Shown here: piece by piece, positions 1-10,597 of the stretch
How positions within the stretch are numbered: position 1 is the first letter of the stretch
Layout: the number at the start of each line of letters is the position of its first letter
DNA from: Cryptomeria japonica
Lineage: Eukaryota > Streptophyta > Pinopsida > Cupressales > Cupressaceae
DNA length: 64,000 nt
Assembly (NCBI RefSeq): GCF_030272615.1
Contig: NC_081405.1
Span: 159,734,317-159,798,316, forward strand
Direction of reading: 5' to 3'
Position numbers and translations under genes: made by a program
Notes under the pieces: generated by a model
The model's input: the letters and a program-made list of their open reading frames with translations, nothing else
The model's database searches: none
Told to the model about the DNA's origin: nothing

Positions 1-2113
1 TATCTGCAGACAGTTACAATCAGATTTGTTAGCTATTTGGAGAGAGGAACTGGTAGTCTCACCTCGTGCTTATAAGTTAGCCAAAGGGTTGATTGAGGAG
101 AAAATTGAAAGGTTCAGGGGACAGATGACTGAAAGGGAACTAATCTCCTTGGGTTTACAGGTTTCAGGATCTCCAAAAAAGAGCAAGGACCAAATGAGAA
201 GAGAGTGGTTTTGTTTCAGATGTCAGAAGGCATGGACACTTGATCATATTTGCGAAATTAATAATGGAAAGGACAATTTGCAGCAAAGTGGTGATGAGGA
301 CAAAAATTCAGGTGAGAATAGTGTCTTGATTCATGAGGAACAAGCTGAAACCATTACACCTGACATTGGGAATGTTGGAAGCAAACAAGATGAATTTTTC
401 CAAGAAGCTAGGGATGTTGTTATGGAGGAAGAATCAGTTGCTATAGATGAGAGGTATACCAAACTCTTTGTTGACGATTTGTAGATTATTATTGATAAAA
501 CATGTGAGGGAAATTCCTTGATGAAACTATTTATGATCACAATGCTGCCCCAGTAGAGCTTCATGAAGAATGCATGCCATCCTCTAGTGAGATAGATGAG
601 TTTGAAAATGTTTCTACAATTGATAGCCAATCAGAAAATATGATATGTGACAGCTCATTTACTTTAGAAAAGTTTGAACCCAAGCCCTTAACATTGCAAG
701 ATTTGAAGGACAAATTATTAGTTATAGGGGAAAGGGTTATACAAGTCCTATCTAGGGCTGATGAATCTCACAAGTACATAGAGGATCTTACTTGGGAAAC
801 ACAAATTAAGGAGAGACATGAAGGAGTTGCAGGTGGAATCACTAGCACTTAGTTGAGCATGATCAAAGAAGCCTTTGAAAGGATGAAATCGGATTATTTG
901 CAGCTGCTTATGGACAGGGATCTTGCTATTAAGTTTGCAGAGGATAAGGAGGAGGAGGTAGATGAGCTTTGTTTATAGTTGAGCATGTTGCATTATATAT
1001 TAGCCCAAGAAGCAAATCAAACTTCTACTACAGTGACTCTCAAGGAAGAAGAAGCTAATTCTAAGAGCATGGACACAATGCAAATCATTGAAAGGATCAA
1101 TACTATTGGTAGGGAAGAAACAATGCACGATGTTCCTACCTTTTGTTATACAAATGATAACAATAAGAAGAAGGACCAGCAAGGAAACAAACCTTTAAAT
1201 TTTGATGATGAAAAAACAAGTTGCAGCAATGAAATGGCTGTGACAACAGGGTATACAAGCAGATTTCAGAGTAGTTTCAGTCATGGGACAGTGGTTACTT
1301 ATGAGCTTTCAAATTTGGAAGAAGTCATGCTCCAGGATGATGATAAACAAGACTCTACTAGCTCTGAAAATTCACTTAATGGTGATCCATCCATGGGTGA
1401 AGAAGTTGATTTTATTGATAACACTTGTAGTGAACCAGACCTTCAAGAGTTACCAGTGTTGGGTAGTGAAGGCATACACACCTCATTCTTGAGACTGTCA
1501 TCTTTTTCTCTTGATAGGGAAGCGGTATATTTGTTGTTTGGTGACTTCATTCACTTTGATTTCTTATGGCATGGTGGCTATCCTTATTGGAATCATAGAG
1601 CACTTCCTGATTTTGCATTAAATACATCAATGATTCAGTGGTCCAGGAGTGTTGAGGGGTGTTTCTTTTGGATAGAGATGGAGTATGAGAGGTTTTTCTT
1701 TGATTGGCATGGGTTTGACGACATGTTTGAAAACACTTATGTTGCTGATCATAATTATAGCAGCGAGATTTGGTATTCTTTCTTATTTGTTAATTAGCAT
1801 GAGGGGGTTCATCTTCATTTGATTGGGTTGTTCTACCGGCATGGATGGTTACTTCAGGGTGATTGGTTGACAAACTCTTCCATTACTTATAGTAGGTTCT
1901 ACAGATTTGGTGCATTGATCCAGGCAGTGACATGTTCGGTGCATTGATTCTTGTGGACCAAGATATGCTAATTTACCATGGGTATGCAGAGGTTTTAATT
2001 AGTGTGGCACAACAAATTTGTAGAACAGTGTTCTTGAGGATGGTTTGGGATCCTGGTATTGGTATGTAGATTCATGATTGCTTGAGGACAAGCAATCTTT
2101 AAGGAGGGAGGAC
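1..2113 (+). mobile_element. 3' internal part of a degenerate Ty3-like LTR element lacking pol
   Basis: Three stretches are open on the + strand (about 26-481, 574-849, 979-1794). The first carries a variant zinc knuckle, CFRC..WTLDHIC (near residues 63-75), like the CxxC..GHxC knuckle of plant Ty3 gag. The following segments are acidic and Ser/Asn-rich and match no reverse transcriptase, RNase H or integrase that I know. The stretch ends in a purine-rich tract (2101-2113, AAGGAGGGAGGAC) followed at once by TGTAATGTCCC, the usual polypurine tract and 3' LTR start of plant Ty3 elements. I infer the gag tail and 3' region of a non-autonomous LTR element whose 5' half lies left of the window. 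Stops separate the open segments, so it is not expressed as one protein. Confidence 0.55.
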
Positions 2114-2252
2114 TGTAATGTCCCTTTTTTGGGACATTAGGAAAACCCATTAAATAATTAAGTTTAAGTTGTCTAATCATAATAAATTAATAATTTAAAA
2201 GACAACTTATTTTATTTATTTATTAAAGCAGATTAAGTGAATTTAATGTCAA
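2114..2252 (+). repeat. Start of the outer element's 3' LTR, cut by a nested element
   Basis: The LTR starts with TGTAATGTCCC directly after the polypurine tract. It is interrupted at 2253 by a complete Ty3-type element flanked by the 5-bp duplication GTCAA (2248-2252 and 6975-6979), and resumes at 6980. Its true end was not found. Confidence 0.55.
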
Positions 2253-2599
2253 TGTTTACCGCTACAACTGGTAAATTAAATATAGAAAATAATAATGTAC
2301 ATGATGATGCATACCAGACCCGGTAGTAAAATATATCTTTATTCACACATGCAATTATTACAGAGAAGAAGACTTGAGATGGTCGGCCAAGGATTACAAT
2401 AGACCCGCCTATACCGTACTACTTCCTTGGCGGTACATGACATATTTAAAGGCTTGGACGGTTGCCGAGAGGTACACAACCGTCAACCAACCGAAACATA
2501 ACTACTCGAGAGTGACAACCCACTTAATACAATTAATTAATACATTGTTGGGTAACCAAAATTATCAAACATAACAATATGCGTTCTATGCCAACTACA
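2253..2599 (-). repeat. 3' LTR of the Ty3 gag/protease element
   Basis: This 347-bp LTR lies on the left because the element is on the minus strand. The adjacent purine tract (2600-2620, complement) marks it as the 3' copy. Confidence 0.9.
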
Positions 2600-2879
2600 T
2601 TATTCCCCCCAAAAGAAAAAGTTGTCTTCTAGACGACAAGGAAACATCAAGTAATATCTGGAAAGACTAATGACAAGAGTGTAGGCCAAGACTTGTACTG
2701 GACAACCCCAACATGTAGTGTACCTGCCAAATCAAAAGCAAGTTTGGGGCAACGCCCCCCAATGGGGTCAAGGGGAAGCGCCCCTTGCTCGTGTTGTACC
2801 TGCAAATTGCAATGCCCTTCCTGAGTTTTGTCTACTAGATGGAATTTCCATCTCTCCATGGGGCTCCGTATCACCAGAT

Positions 2880-3250
2880 GAAAGTTCAACTCTGCTAGGA
2901 CCGCTAGCTAGTTCCATTCTGCCAACTCTACTAGGATCGCCAAATGGCAGTTTGATTCCGCCAACTCTGCCAGGACCGCCAGATGGCAGTTTGATTCCGC
3001 CAACTCCGCCAGATGGCAGGTCCACTTCACCATGTCCAGGACCGCCAACTCCACCACGACTGCTAGATGGCAGGTCCAGTCCGCCATGTCCACAACCGCC
3101 AACTCCGGCATGACCACCAGATGGTAGGTCCACTCCGCCATGTCTAGGAAGGCCAACTTCGCCACGACCGCTAGATGGTAGCTCCACTCCACCATGTCCA
3201 GGACTGCCAACTCCAACTCCACCAGGACCGCCATGTCCACCAGGTGATGG
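2880..3250 (-). repeat. GC-rich tandem array encoding Gly/Pro/Leu repeats
   Basis: Units of roughly 18-36 bp share cores such as CCGCCAACTCC and AGATGGCAG on the + strand. On the minus strand one frame reads GGVDLPSGGHAGVGG and similar, an open repetitive domain of more than 100 residues. This is much more GC-rich than the surrounding DNA. Confidence 0.8.
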
Positions 3251-3379
3251 TAGCATCCCCTCTTCCCTTGACAGTGGCATCTCCTCCATCTGACCAATAG
3301 AGCTCGTGACTACCAGGAGTTTCCTTACTTCCGTACAACCAGTGCAAATGCCTCCAACTGTCACCATATGAGATCTCCT

Positions 3380-3540
3380 CAGCCACCAATTCTGTATGGA
3401 TTCCTCCAAATTTACCCTCCAACTCTGTACGGATTTCTGTCAATTTCGTACGGATCTCTTCAAACTTCCCTACCAACTCTGTACAGATAGCTCCAAACTT
3501 CATACGAATGTCTTCACTATTCGTACGGATTTCTCCTATT
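3380..3540 (-). repeat. Array of about 33-bp units encoding helical repeats
   Basis: On the minus strand the units encode variants of EIRTELEGKFGG (KFEEIRTKLTEIRTEL and so on), an 11-residue amphipathic repeat likely to form a coiled coil. The DNA units share the core GTACGGATTTC. Confidence 0.7.
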
Positions 3541-3563
3541 TGTTCGTACGGGAGTTCTTGTGG

Positions 3564-4440
3564 CTAGTTGTATAGATTTCCTTGTGACCGGCCGTACAAA
3601 TTTGCTTGTGTCTGGCTGTACGGATTTCCCTGTGTCTGGCCGTATGGAGTTTCCTTAAATCTTGTGCAAATTTTGGTACAGATTTTCTTGCTTTTCATCG
3701 TATGGATTACTTCTGCCCTCGTACAAAACTCTACACACCTTGTACGGACTCCACAGAACTCTGCACACCCCGTACAGACGACCCATCCTGTCTTCGTATG
3801 GTTTGTTTCACCCTTCGTACGTATTTCTCTTCTTTGTGTACGGATGTCTTCCGTATGGTCTTTTAATCTCCTCCTTGCATTGACTTGTGTGGTTCCGTAT
3901 AGTTGTCCTCCCCCTTTGCTCAATTTTGCCTTCGTCAAAATGTTTTCTTCCTCGTGTATGGGTTTGTACGGGTCACTTTCCCCTTGTCGTACAGATGTGT
4001 ACGGACTTTTGTTGTGTTTGCTGCTCGTATGGACTGGGGAGATGTGTACGGTGCTCCTTCTCTGGACCACCTTCGATTTTTCCTTGCTTCTTGTTTATGT
4101 ACTTGGCTTTGGATGGCCTTTAAGGTGCTCCGGTACTTGACAACTTGTAATTCCTTTCGGGTGCCTTGTTCGTACTGCCTTTGTTCTTCCTTCATGTGCT
4201 TTTCCCTTCCACTTTCCATCTCCGTACTACCAGATGTATCATTCATAACTTTACATGCTTTCATCGGTTGCTCTTCACGAAGAGTGTTAGGTTCAAGAAA
4301 ATCACATGTTGGTGAAAATACCTCATAGTCCTCCATTTGCCAGTGGAATAGTCCATTCAAGGAATTCATCTCATCTTCAAAGCAATCTTCCACTTCATCG
4401 TTGGGTTCCATGTCGTTTCCACCCTCAGACTCTGAGTCGG
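3564..4440 (-). other. Acidic-to-basic repeat-rich coding stretch downstream of protease
   Basis: Minus-strand frames encode an acidic Glu/Ser/Asn stretch, then a Lys/Arg/Gln-rich stretch, then repeats of the type YGQTQGNPY. The DNA is studded with GTACGG/CGTACG hexamers. It occupies the place of reverse transcriptase but has none of its motifs. Function is unknown. Confidence 0.6.
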
Positions 4441-4479
4441 AGGATGCTAGCTCTTCACTCACCGCCTGGTTCCTCAAGT

Positions 4480-4873
4480 CAATGATGTGCTTCCTCCCAT
4501 CACTCTCAATTGAGAGTGTGTTGCGCTTCCAATTATGATTTGCCTTGGCAGTAATCAACCATCCCCTCCCGAGGAGTGCGTCTTATGCCTTCTTCTATAA
4601 TGGGATGACTACAAAGTCCAAAAAAAATTGTTGTGTCCCAATCATTACTTTTTGTGCCATCAATGTTCCCAACGGTTGGATGCCGTGTTGGTCGACACCT
4701 ACCAAATGGAAGGTTGGCGGCCAGAGTGTCGGCTTCCCCAAACATTTCCAAGTGTCTTCTGGCAGTACGTTTACTCCCAAGCCTCCATCGACAATGGTGT
4801 TTGTCAACTTCTTCCCCATTATTTCCATCTTGACGACCGCCGGCTTCCTCCCCATGCTCACTGTCAGCAACAT
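4480..4873 (-). pseudogene. Retropepsin-like aspartic protease domain
   Basis: The segment contains IVDGGLGVNVLPEDTW, then PPTFHLVGVDQHGIQPLGTL, and after a frame break DALLGRGWL. These correspond to the active-site flap region and the C-terminal (I/L)GR.WL motif of Ty3 proteases, which cut Gag polyproteins. The catalytic D(S/T)G is DGG here, a variant seen in some plant Ty3 groups, and the next residue is Leu. A frameshift and stop separate the two halves near 4595. Usually RT follows directly; here an acidic region (LASSDSESEGG..., about 4440-4490) leads into repeat arrays. Confidence 0.75.
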
Positions 4874-5439
4874 TGGATCACTGGATTCATTCCCTTCGGG
4901 TGATGGTTTTCTCGTTAGTTCCTCCTTGCGTGGCTTACATTGTTTCTGGATGACTGTGTCGTCATCGTCTGTGCCATTCTCAATTACGACATAGTTTGAA
5001 GAAGGTCTACCACCTTGATGGGTACGGTTGTTTGTAGCACCTGCCGGACTATGTTCTTCTCTAACTCCCGCAATGATGTACTTGCAATTCCATTGGAAGT
5101 TACTTGTTCCTTCGCTAACACTTGTTCTATTGCGGCTCGTTCCTTTTCCATACCAGAGTTTGAATCCATCGCCTTCTTTGTCTGTGCTCTTGTGATTGCC
5201 AAAACTACGTCCTCTTGTTCCTCCACATCCAACATATTAGTACCCTTCTGTTTCAGACAGTTGGTGTCTTCATGGTCACCTGGTCCACACCATTTGCACA
5301 ATAATTATACGTTGTCTTTCTTGTTATGGCAGTCTCTCGTAAAGTGTCCCCATTCATGACATTGTCGACACTGTATGATAGGACGTCCTCTGGAGTGGTA
5401 TTGTATTTGGTTTCGCCCTCGTTGATTTCCATAACCACT

Positions 5440-6285
5440 TGGCGATACATTCTATGATTTCGATGGGCTGGACTCTCCCCATGTGAAGAGTACTTGTGTA
5501 CTTCTCATCTTCAAATTGTACGGGCACTCCTTGATTGAATGCCCCAACACTTGGCAAATTTCACAAAACATATTTCTTGGACAATTACCTTTCATGTGCC
5601 CCTCCCTTTTGCACTCAATACACCATAGTTCATTACCTTCTTTGTTGGTTCCTTTCTCAGCCTTCAATTATTTCATCATTCTCAACATTTCCCGTTGAAG
5701 GGCTCGTACGGTTTCAGATTCTTTGTCACTGCTACCTTCGGTGCTCTCATCATCGTCGATCTTGCTCTTCTCTCGAGAGGAGGTTTTGTTTTCACTCTCA
5801 ATGTCCATCGCCCGATTGTAAGCATCCACATACGAGGAAGGAGGCACTACTTTCATCTTCTTGCGCAATGAAGGTATCAATCCCTCCATGAACCACCTCT
5901 TCTTCAACTCGTCAGCTGGTTGGTTCTCCATCTTGTTCAACCATTCTTTGAGCCTACGGTTGTAAGCGCGTGCACTCTCATTTTTCCTTTGCTTAGTATT
6001 ATAGATTTCGGCCACAATCTCATTATCATCCCTCAGGAGTTTGAATTCCTCTTGCAACGCCCTCTTCAGATCACTCCATCTCGTCTTGTGTTGGGCGTCG
6101 AGGTCTGTGTACCAGTCAATGGCGATCCCTCGAAGGGTGGAGGGAAATGCCTTCAACTAGTAGTCCCTGTCATCTTGGCCATTTGCCTCCCAAATGGTTA
6201 TGCATGTTTTGCAATGCCGTACGGGGTCCTCCGACTTGTCTCCTGTGAACTTCGGTAGTTTGTGCTTCTCCTGGGTGTTCAACAT
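5440..6285 (-). pseudogene. Ty3-type gag with zinc knuckles, broken by stops
   Basis: The frame opens at an ATG at 6283-6285 with the typical gag start KLPKFTG, then CKTCITIWEANG. It meets an in-frame TAG at 6157-6159 and continues LRGIAIDWYTDLD and RRLKEWLNKME, the Retrotrans_gag core that forms the capsid shell. A TAA at 5668-5670 precedes two perfect CX2CX4HX4C zinc knuckles (5530-5645), which bind RNA during packaging. Further knuckles follow in shifted frames: CRQCHEWGHFTRDC near 5330-5372 and CKWCGPGDHEDTNC near 5260-5300. Four knuckles is more than the usual one or two. This copy cannot make full-length Gag without readthrough; the family assignment is firm. Confidence 0.85.
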
Positions 6286-6627
6286 TGTTTTCACTCGGAA
6301 GGTACATGTGTATTCGTCTTGTGTGTCGGACCTAGGTGGACTGTTTTGACCGCTACGTTCCTATGCTTTCCCTGCACTCTCGGCGACGCAGGCGTCCTCT
6401 ACACGTCCACCTTCAATGTCCCGAACACTTAGAGTACTTCCAACGTCCCAACACTCCGAGTACTTCCGAGCTTCGACTCGTCTCTGTGCTCCCTCCGACC
6501 GAGGGTCGGTGGATCACCTAATCGCTTGGTCTTGACCACCTTGTGGCCTCTTCTCACCTTTAATGAGATCTACGAACATGAATCGCTCAAGGCTGACCCG
6601 ATTTCTTTTAAGGCAACGACGCCAAAA

Positions 6628-6974
6628 TGTTTACCGCTACAACTGGTAAATTAAATACAAAAAATAATAATGTACATGACAATGCATACCAGACCCGGGA
6701 GTAAAATATATCTTTATTCACACTTGTAATTATTACAGAGAAGAAGACCAGAGATGGTCGGCCAAGGATTACAATAGACCCGACTATCCCGTACTACTTC
6801 CTTGGCGGTACACGACATATTTAAAGGCTTCGATGGTTGCCGAGAGGTACACAACCGTTAGCCAATCGGCACATAACTACCCAAGAGTGACAACCCACTT
6901 AATACAATTAATTAATACATTGTCGGGTAACCAAAATTATCAAACATAACAATATGCATTTTATGCCAACTACA
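6628..6974 (-). repeat. 5' LTR of the Ty3 gag/protease element
   Basis: This is the 347-bp partner of 2253-2599. A tRNA-complementary primer-binding site abuts it at about 6612-6625 (complement), which marks it as the 5' copy. Confidence 0.9.
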
Positions 6975-6979
6975 GTCAA

Positions 6980-7430
6980 CATCAAATTATAAGATAAAGT
7001 CACTTTATTCATAAAAGGGAATACCAAGAGATAGGTAGTGGGCAAAGGAAGAGTCATAAAGTTGAGCTATTTAATATCTCAAGGAGGCTCATTTTGGGCA
7101 TGCTTGGTTAATGTTTGAAATTGTTTTTTCTTGGAGAGTTTCTGGGAAGCTCTAGTTTTCAGCAGGTTTGAGGACGCAAACCCTCGAACTTGGAGGCAGT
7201 GGAGGAAAACCCATTGTCAGTTGGAGTTATCATGCAGGTGGCTCACTTTGTGCTTCAAATTCATATTTCTGGTTATCCAATCCGACTGTAAGTTCTGTGG
7301 CTACGATTGGATTATTTTGTTATTTCTCTACTGAAGATTTAAAGGCAATTTTCATAATTAATTTCAGAAATCTCTATTTTAGTCTGGTATTTTATGATTT
7401 CAAAATTATTTGTTGAGTAAAGTGAAATCA
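6980..7430 (+). repeat. Continuation of the outer 3' LTR and flank
   Basis: This is the sequence after the GTCAA duplication and so continues the LTR begun at 2114. I could not place the LTR end. A 67-codon open frame at 7131 resembles nothing known. Confidence 0.4.
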
Positions 7431-9840
7431 GTTTCATGCAAATTGTTTGTTAAAATTCCTGTGGTTCAATTGGTGAAAATCTGGAACAAATATCCATAGG
7501 GGGATATTTCAGGATAACCTTCACAAACTTTGATTTGGATAATCCACACAAAATTGCATGCTTGTCTTTTGCATTGTTCTCACTTCCTTTCTTGCTAGCT
7601 CGATCATTCAAATAGGTTTCCATTCTTATGCGCCAAAAGGCATAATATGTTTGTATCCTTCTTGCCCGACCATAAGTGCTCTTATAGATCTTCCTTCAAG
7701 CAGTTAGGCTATATTCGAAGGAATCCACTCTGATACCAATCAAAGAGCACTCAATTATATTGAGAGAAGGGGAGGGGGTGTGAATTAGTATAATCATAGA
7801 TTGAAGACTTGTAGAGAACTCGTTGAGTCTCTGGCAAAAACTCGTCTGCATAGAAAAAGAGGCCCAAACGCGTAAAAAAATTATCTAATCTTTTTATTCT
7901 TCAAGTCAGTCTTATTCTCTTCATTAGAATATATACATGAAATGTAACATTTAAGTATCATATATATATCGACAGGATGTTTGAAAGTGGTTTCAAATTT
8001 CTAAAAGTCATAATGCAAATTCTAGGTTTTAGAAGATCTTATAAATTTTCAGACTTAGTCAATAACCAGTAGGCTCCTATCAGCATTCTCTCACTCTCTA
8101 TCTCATTAATTTTATCTGCCCCAAATTCTAGACCTATCTATCTCCCTATCACTCTTTCTCTATCCCCTCTCTCTACTGCTCTATCTCACTCTCTCCTCAC
8201 CCCCCCAAGATCTAGACCTATCTCTCTACCTCTCTCTCTCCCACCCATTGACCCTCGCGAGGGGCGCTACCCTCAACCTTGTTTTGACAAGGTGGAGGAG
8301 CTACATTGGAATTCTAGGACTAGACCCTCTAGTTCTACCTCTCCCATAGTTTTCACTAGAGCTGGGAAGAGGAAGATGTAAAATGTTTTGATGTAGTATT
8401 TACTTTTAGTTTTACGAAATCAATTTGCTATTTTCATTTTGTTTCAGACTATATCATCCATCAGCATTCCACACGTGGATGCCATTTTGTACCCAATTTG
8501 CATTTAAATCAATCAAATATAACTAGATTTATCTTGTTTCTTTTATGTACTCATTTATTGACTCATTGGATGCATCTCATTGAATTTTGCAAAAAAAACA
8601 AACGCGTTTCTAGAAATTTAAGCAATTTTTAAGTTGCAGAGTTTTTTGTCAAATTTTTGCCAAGTCTTTGCCGAGTCGCATTTTTGGGCCTTGCCAATTC
8701 CGAGTTTTTCAACCATGAGTATAAAAACAAACTTTTACTTTCCAAAATTTAATTAATCACAATAGCAATGCTTCAAAACTTAGGCATCCATAGCAGTAAC
8801 ATAAATGCAAGATCTAGCAAATAGGAACACACGATTTACATGGAAAGTCTTGTAGGAGAAAACCATGACAAAATATTGGTTTTGTAATAGAAACTTCTTA
8901 CAATTTTCATAGGCACCGACCCACATGAGACACTAATCCCCTTAGATGATTCATAGGCACCAACCCACTGCAAACACCAATCCCCACAGCTGAGCACCAA
9001 CTCAGCCAAAAACACCAATCTCCTTGAATACAAGGCACCAACTTCCAAAATAATGATGTGATGAGTACTTGATCTTCTTCTTGAATCAGGCCTAACACTC
9101 CTCCACAAATCTGCTAAAAAAATGCTTTTTAAAATCTGCTTATAATCTTCAATAATCTTTGCTCACAGGTGTGCAATAATTCACCTTAAAATCTGCTCAT
9201 AATCTTCAATATTTTCTGCTCATGAGATCTGCGCTAGATCTGCTCTAAATGGGAATGATATTCAATGAATTCTTGTTGAAATGAACGTCATGATCTCCTT
9301 TTTATACATACAAATGCACTCATTATCCCAATGTATGCAACCCTTCATGCAGTTCAGCCAAGATAGCATTTTATGTTATTTTTTTATCCCTTCCTCAAGT
9401 GGGCTCTCATCTCAATGAGGTCAGCCCAAGCAAAAAGTTTTTTATTTAATTTATTTGCAACCTAAGTTAGGGCGCAACTCTCGAGGGGTCATCCTTCTAT
9501 GGAATAATATTTAAATGCATTTTAACTCCCATGAATGGGTTGGCTCCAAGAGGGGTTGGCCATAATGAAAAAAAATATTTTGCAATTTTTAAATGATTTT
9601 GGGAAGGGTGCCAAGAGTCTAAGGGTCAGCCCTTGGCAGCAAATTTATTTATTTTATTTTACTTCAAATTCCTCCAATTATGCGGCAGCCCATGCATAAT
9701 TATTTGTGCAATTTAATATTTAAATTGCCATCTTATTTGTCCAACGTAGTACTGAAAATGGTGCCATAACTTTTGTGCAGTCTATCCTCCTATCTTGGTC
9801 TTCAAATGCCTTTTGACATCAATGACAACAATTTCCAACA
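7430..9840 (-). mobile_element. Antisense copia fragment: gag start, PBS and 5' LTR
   Basis: The + strand has CACTCTGATACCA at 7726-7738, the complement of an initiator-Met tRNA primer site (TGGTATCAGAGTG). To its left, minus-strand frames keep the copia gag start FWRIRMETYLN and DRASKKGSENN, with frameshifts. To its right is the LTR, ending at 9840 with ATTTCCAACA; on the minus strand it begins TGTTGGAAATTGTTGTC. Without the hAT insertion at 7795-8717 the LTR is about 1.2 kb. The rest of the element is missing at the left, so it is truncated. Open frames at 8836-9108 lie inside the LTR and are chance. Confidence 0.75.
7795..8717. mobile_element. Non-autonomous hAT-like element inserted in the copia LTR
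   Basis: The ends form an imperfect inverted repeat (CATAGATTGAAGACTTG left; CATGGTTGAAAAACTCG as right reverse complement). They are flanked by an 8-bp duplication, AGTATAAT at 7787-7794 and AGTATAAA at 8718-8725 (7 of 8 match). Both ends carry short ACTCG/GAGTC and GGCAAAAACTCG motifs in opposite orientation, like hAT subterminal repeats. The 923-bp interior has no transposase and includes a CT-rich stretch (8090-8250). Confidence 0.7.
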
Positions 9841-10549
9841 GTTCACATCTTTGCAGAAGCAAGATAATGGGTAGTATTTCCTTTATTTAGTTAGGGACAG
9901 AGGTATCTTTGACTAAGCCTTGCAACACATATTGAGTGTTTCCATATGAACAAGTGCTCAATCTAAAATCTTTTGTTTAATCTCCGTAGATGTGGTAGTG
10001 CCAGATTTGGTATCTCTAGTTACTTTTTGGTCACCTTTTCCAATTAAGAAATGATTACAAGTCTCTAGAATTACCTTTGGAAATTGAATAAAACATGGTT
10101 TCTAGTAGATTTTTTCTCTTCACTTTATTTTTGCACATGTTCAAAACAAAAGTAGATGACTTAAATACTTCTTAATACCATCGATAAAAAATAAAAAATA
10201 AAATTTAAGTAAATCCAATACCATTGCTTCATTTCAGTAACTGCAGATTGTTATAATCTTTTCTTATTTTTTTCTTAAACAAACTGCCATGATTCAGATT
10301 TTATGCTTGACCAAATATCTTGTTGCATATGTCATTTGTTGTACTTGTAGCTTTTTCTGTTGTCATTTATCTTTTATTAGTTCAGATGATGGCATACAAT
10401 ATAAACTGTCTGATGTTTGTATCCAAGTCACTAGAATATGTCTATTAGATGAAGCATGTGGAAGAATGTTTTAGATATTTTGTGGAAGAATGTTTTAGAT
10501 ATTTTGTCATCCATACTTTTACTTCTGATGTCTCTGAATTATATTACAG
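9841..10549. other. Intronic or upstream DNA, no gene seen
   Basis: This AT-rich sequence lies between the copia LTR and the first visible WD40 exon. It ends in a pyrimidine-rich stretch and a TTACAG splice acceptor. A 61-codon frame at 10289 has no family features. Confidence 0.5.
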
Positions 10550-10597
10550 GTTAACAATAACAACTTGTTGGTAGGAAATGCAAACAAAGAGATCACT
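10550..10597 (+). CDS. Internal exon of a WDR13-like WD40-repeat protein
   Basis: This 48-nt exon encodes 16 residues, VNNNNLLVGNANKEIT. It is bounded by ATATTACAG on the left and the strong donor GTAAGTTTG on the right. The peptide matches the (HP)VNNN-LL.GNA.KE segment of WDR13-type WD40 proteins, just ahead of the (V)INFSTG segment. That next segment is found 25 kb downstream and joins in phase 0. Without the family match this exon would not be visible. The upstream exons, which should encode a WD40 blade ending in a FHP-type motif, were not found to the left and probably lie outside the window. Confidence 0.8.

Larger units (their letters stand above)
2253..6974 (-). mobile_element. Complete non-autonomous Ty3-type retrotransposon with gag and protease, no RT or IN
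   Basis: Two 347-bp LTRs (2253-2599 and 6628-6974) begin TGTTTACC and end ACTACA on the + strand. They are flanked by the perfect duplication GTCAA. By eye they differ at about 24 sites, mostly transitions, so identity is near 93%. Coding is on the minus strand. The primer-binding site next to the right LTR reads TGGCGTCGTTGCC on the minus strand, close to the GGCGCCGTTGCC type used by many plant Ty3 elements. The polypurine tract next to the left LTR is CTTTTGGGGGGAATAA. The internal 4 kb encodes gag, zinc knuckles and a retropepsin, then repeat arrays; no RT, RNase H or integrase motif appears in any frame. This fits the TR-GAG class of pol-less elements. Confidence 0.9.

Noticed and set aside
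2374-2574. 66-codon + strand ORF
   Set aside because: It lies within an LTR and the partner LTR does not keep the frame.
3568-4328. Several + strand open frames of 73-190 codons
   Set aside because: They are antisense to the minus-strand Ty3 element and owe their length to the repeat composition.
8836-9108. 90-codon minus-strand ORF
   Set aside because: It lies wholly inside a copia LTR and uses non-conserved sequence.
10289-10474. 61-codon frame just upstream of the first WD40 exon
   Set aside because: The translated frame does not match the expected preceding WD40 blade and has no suitable splice donor.
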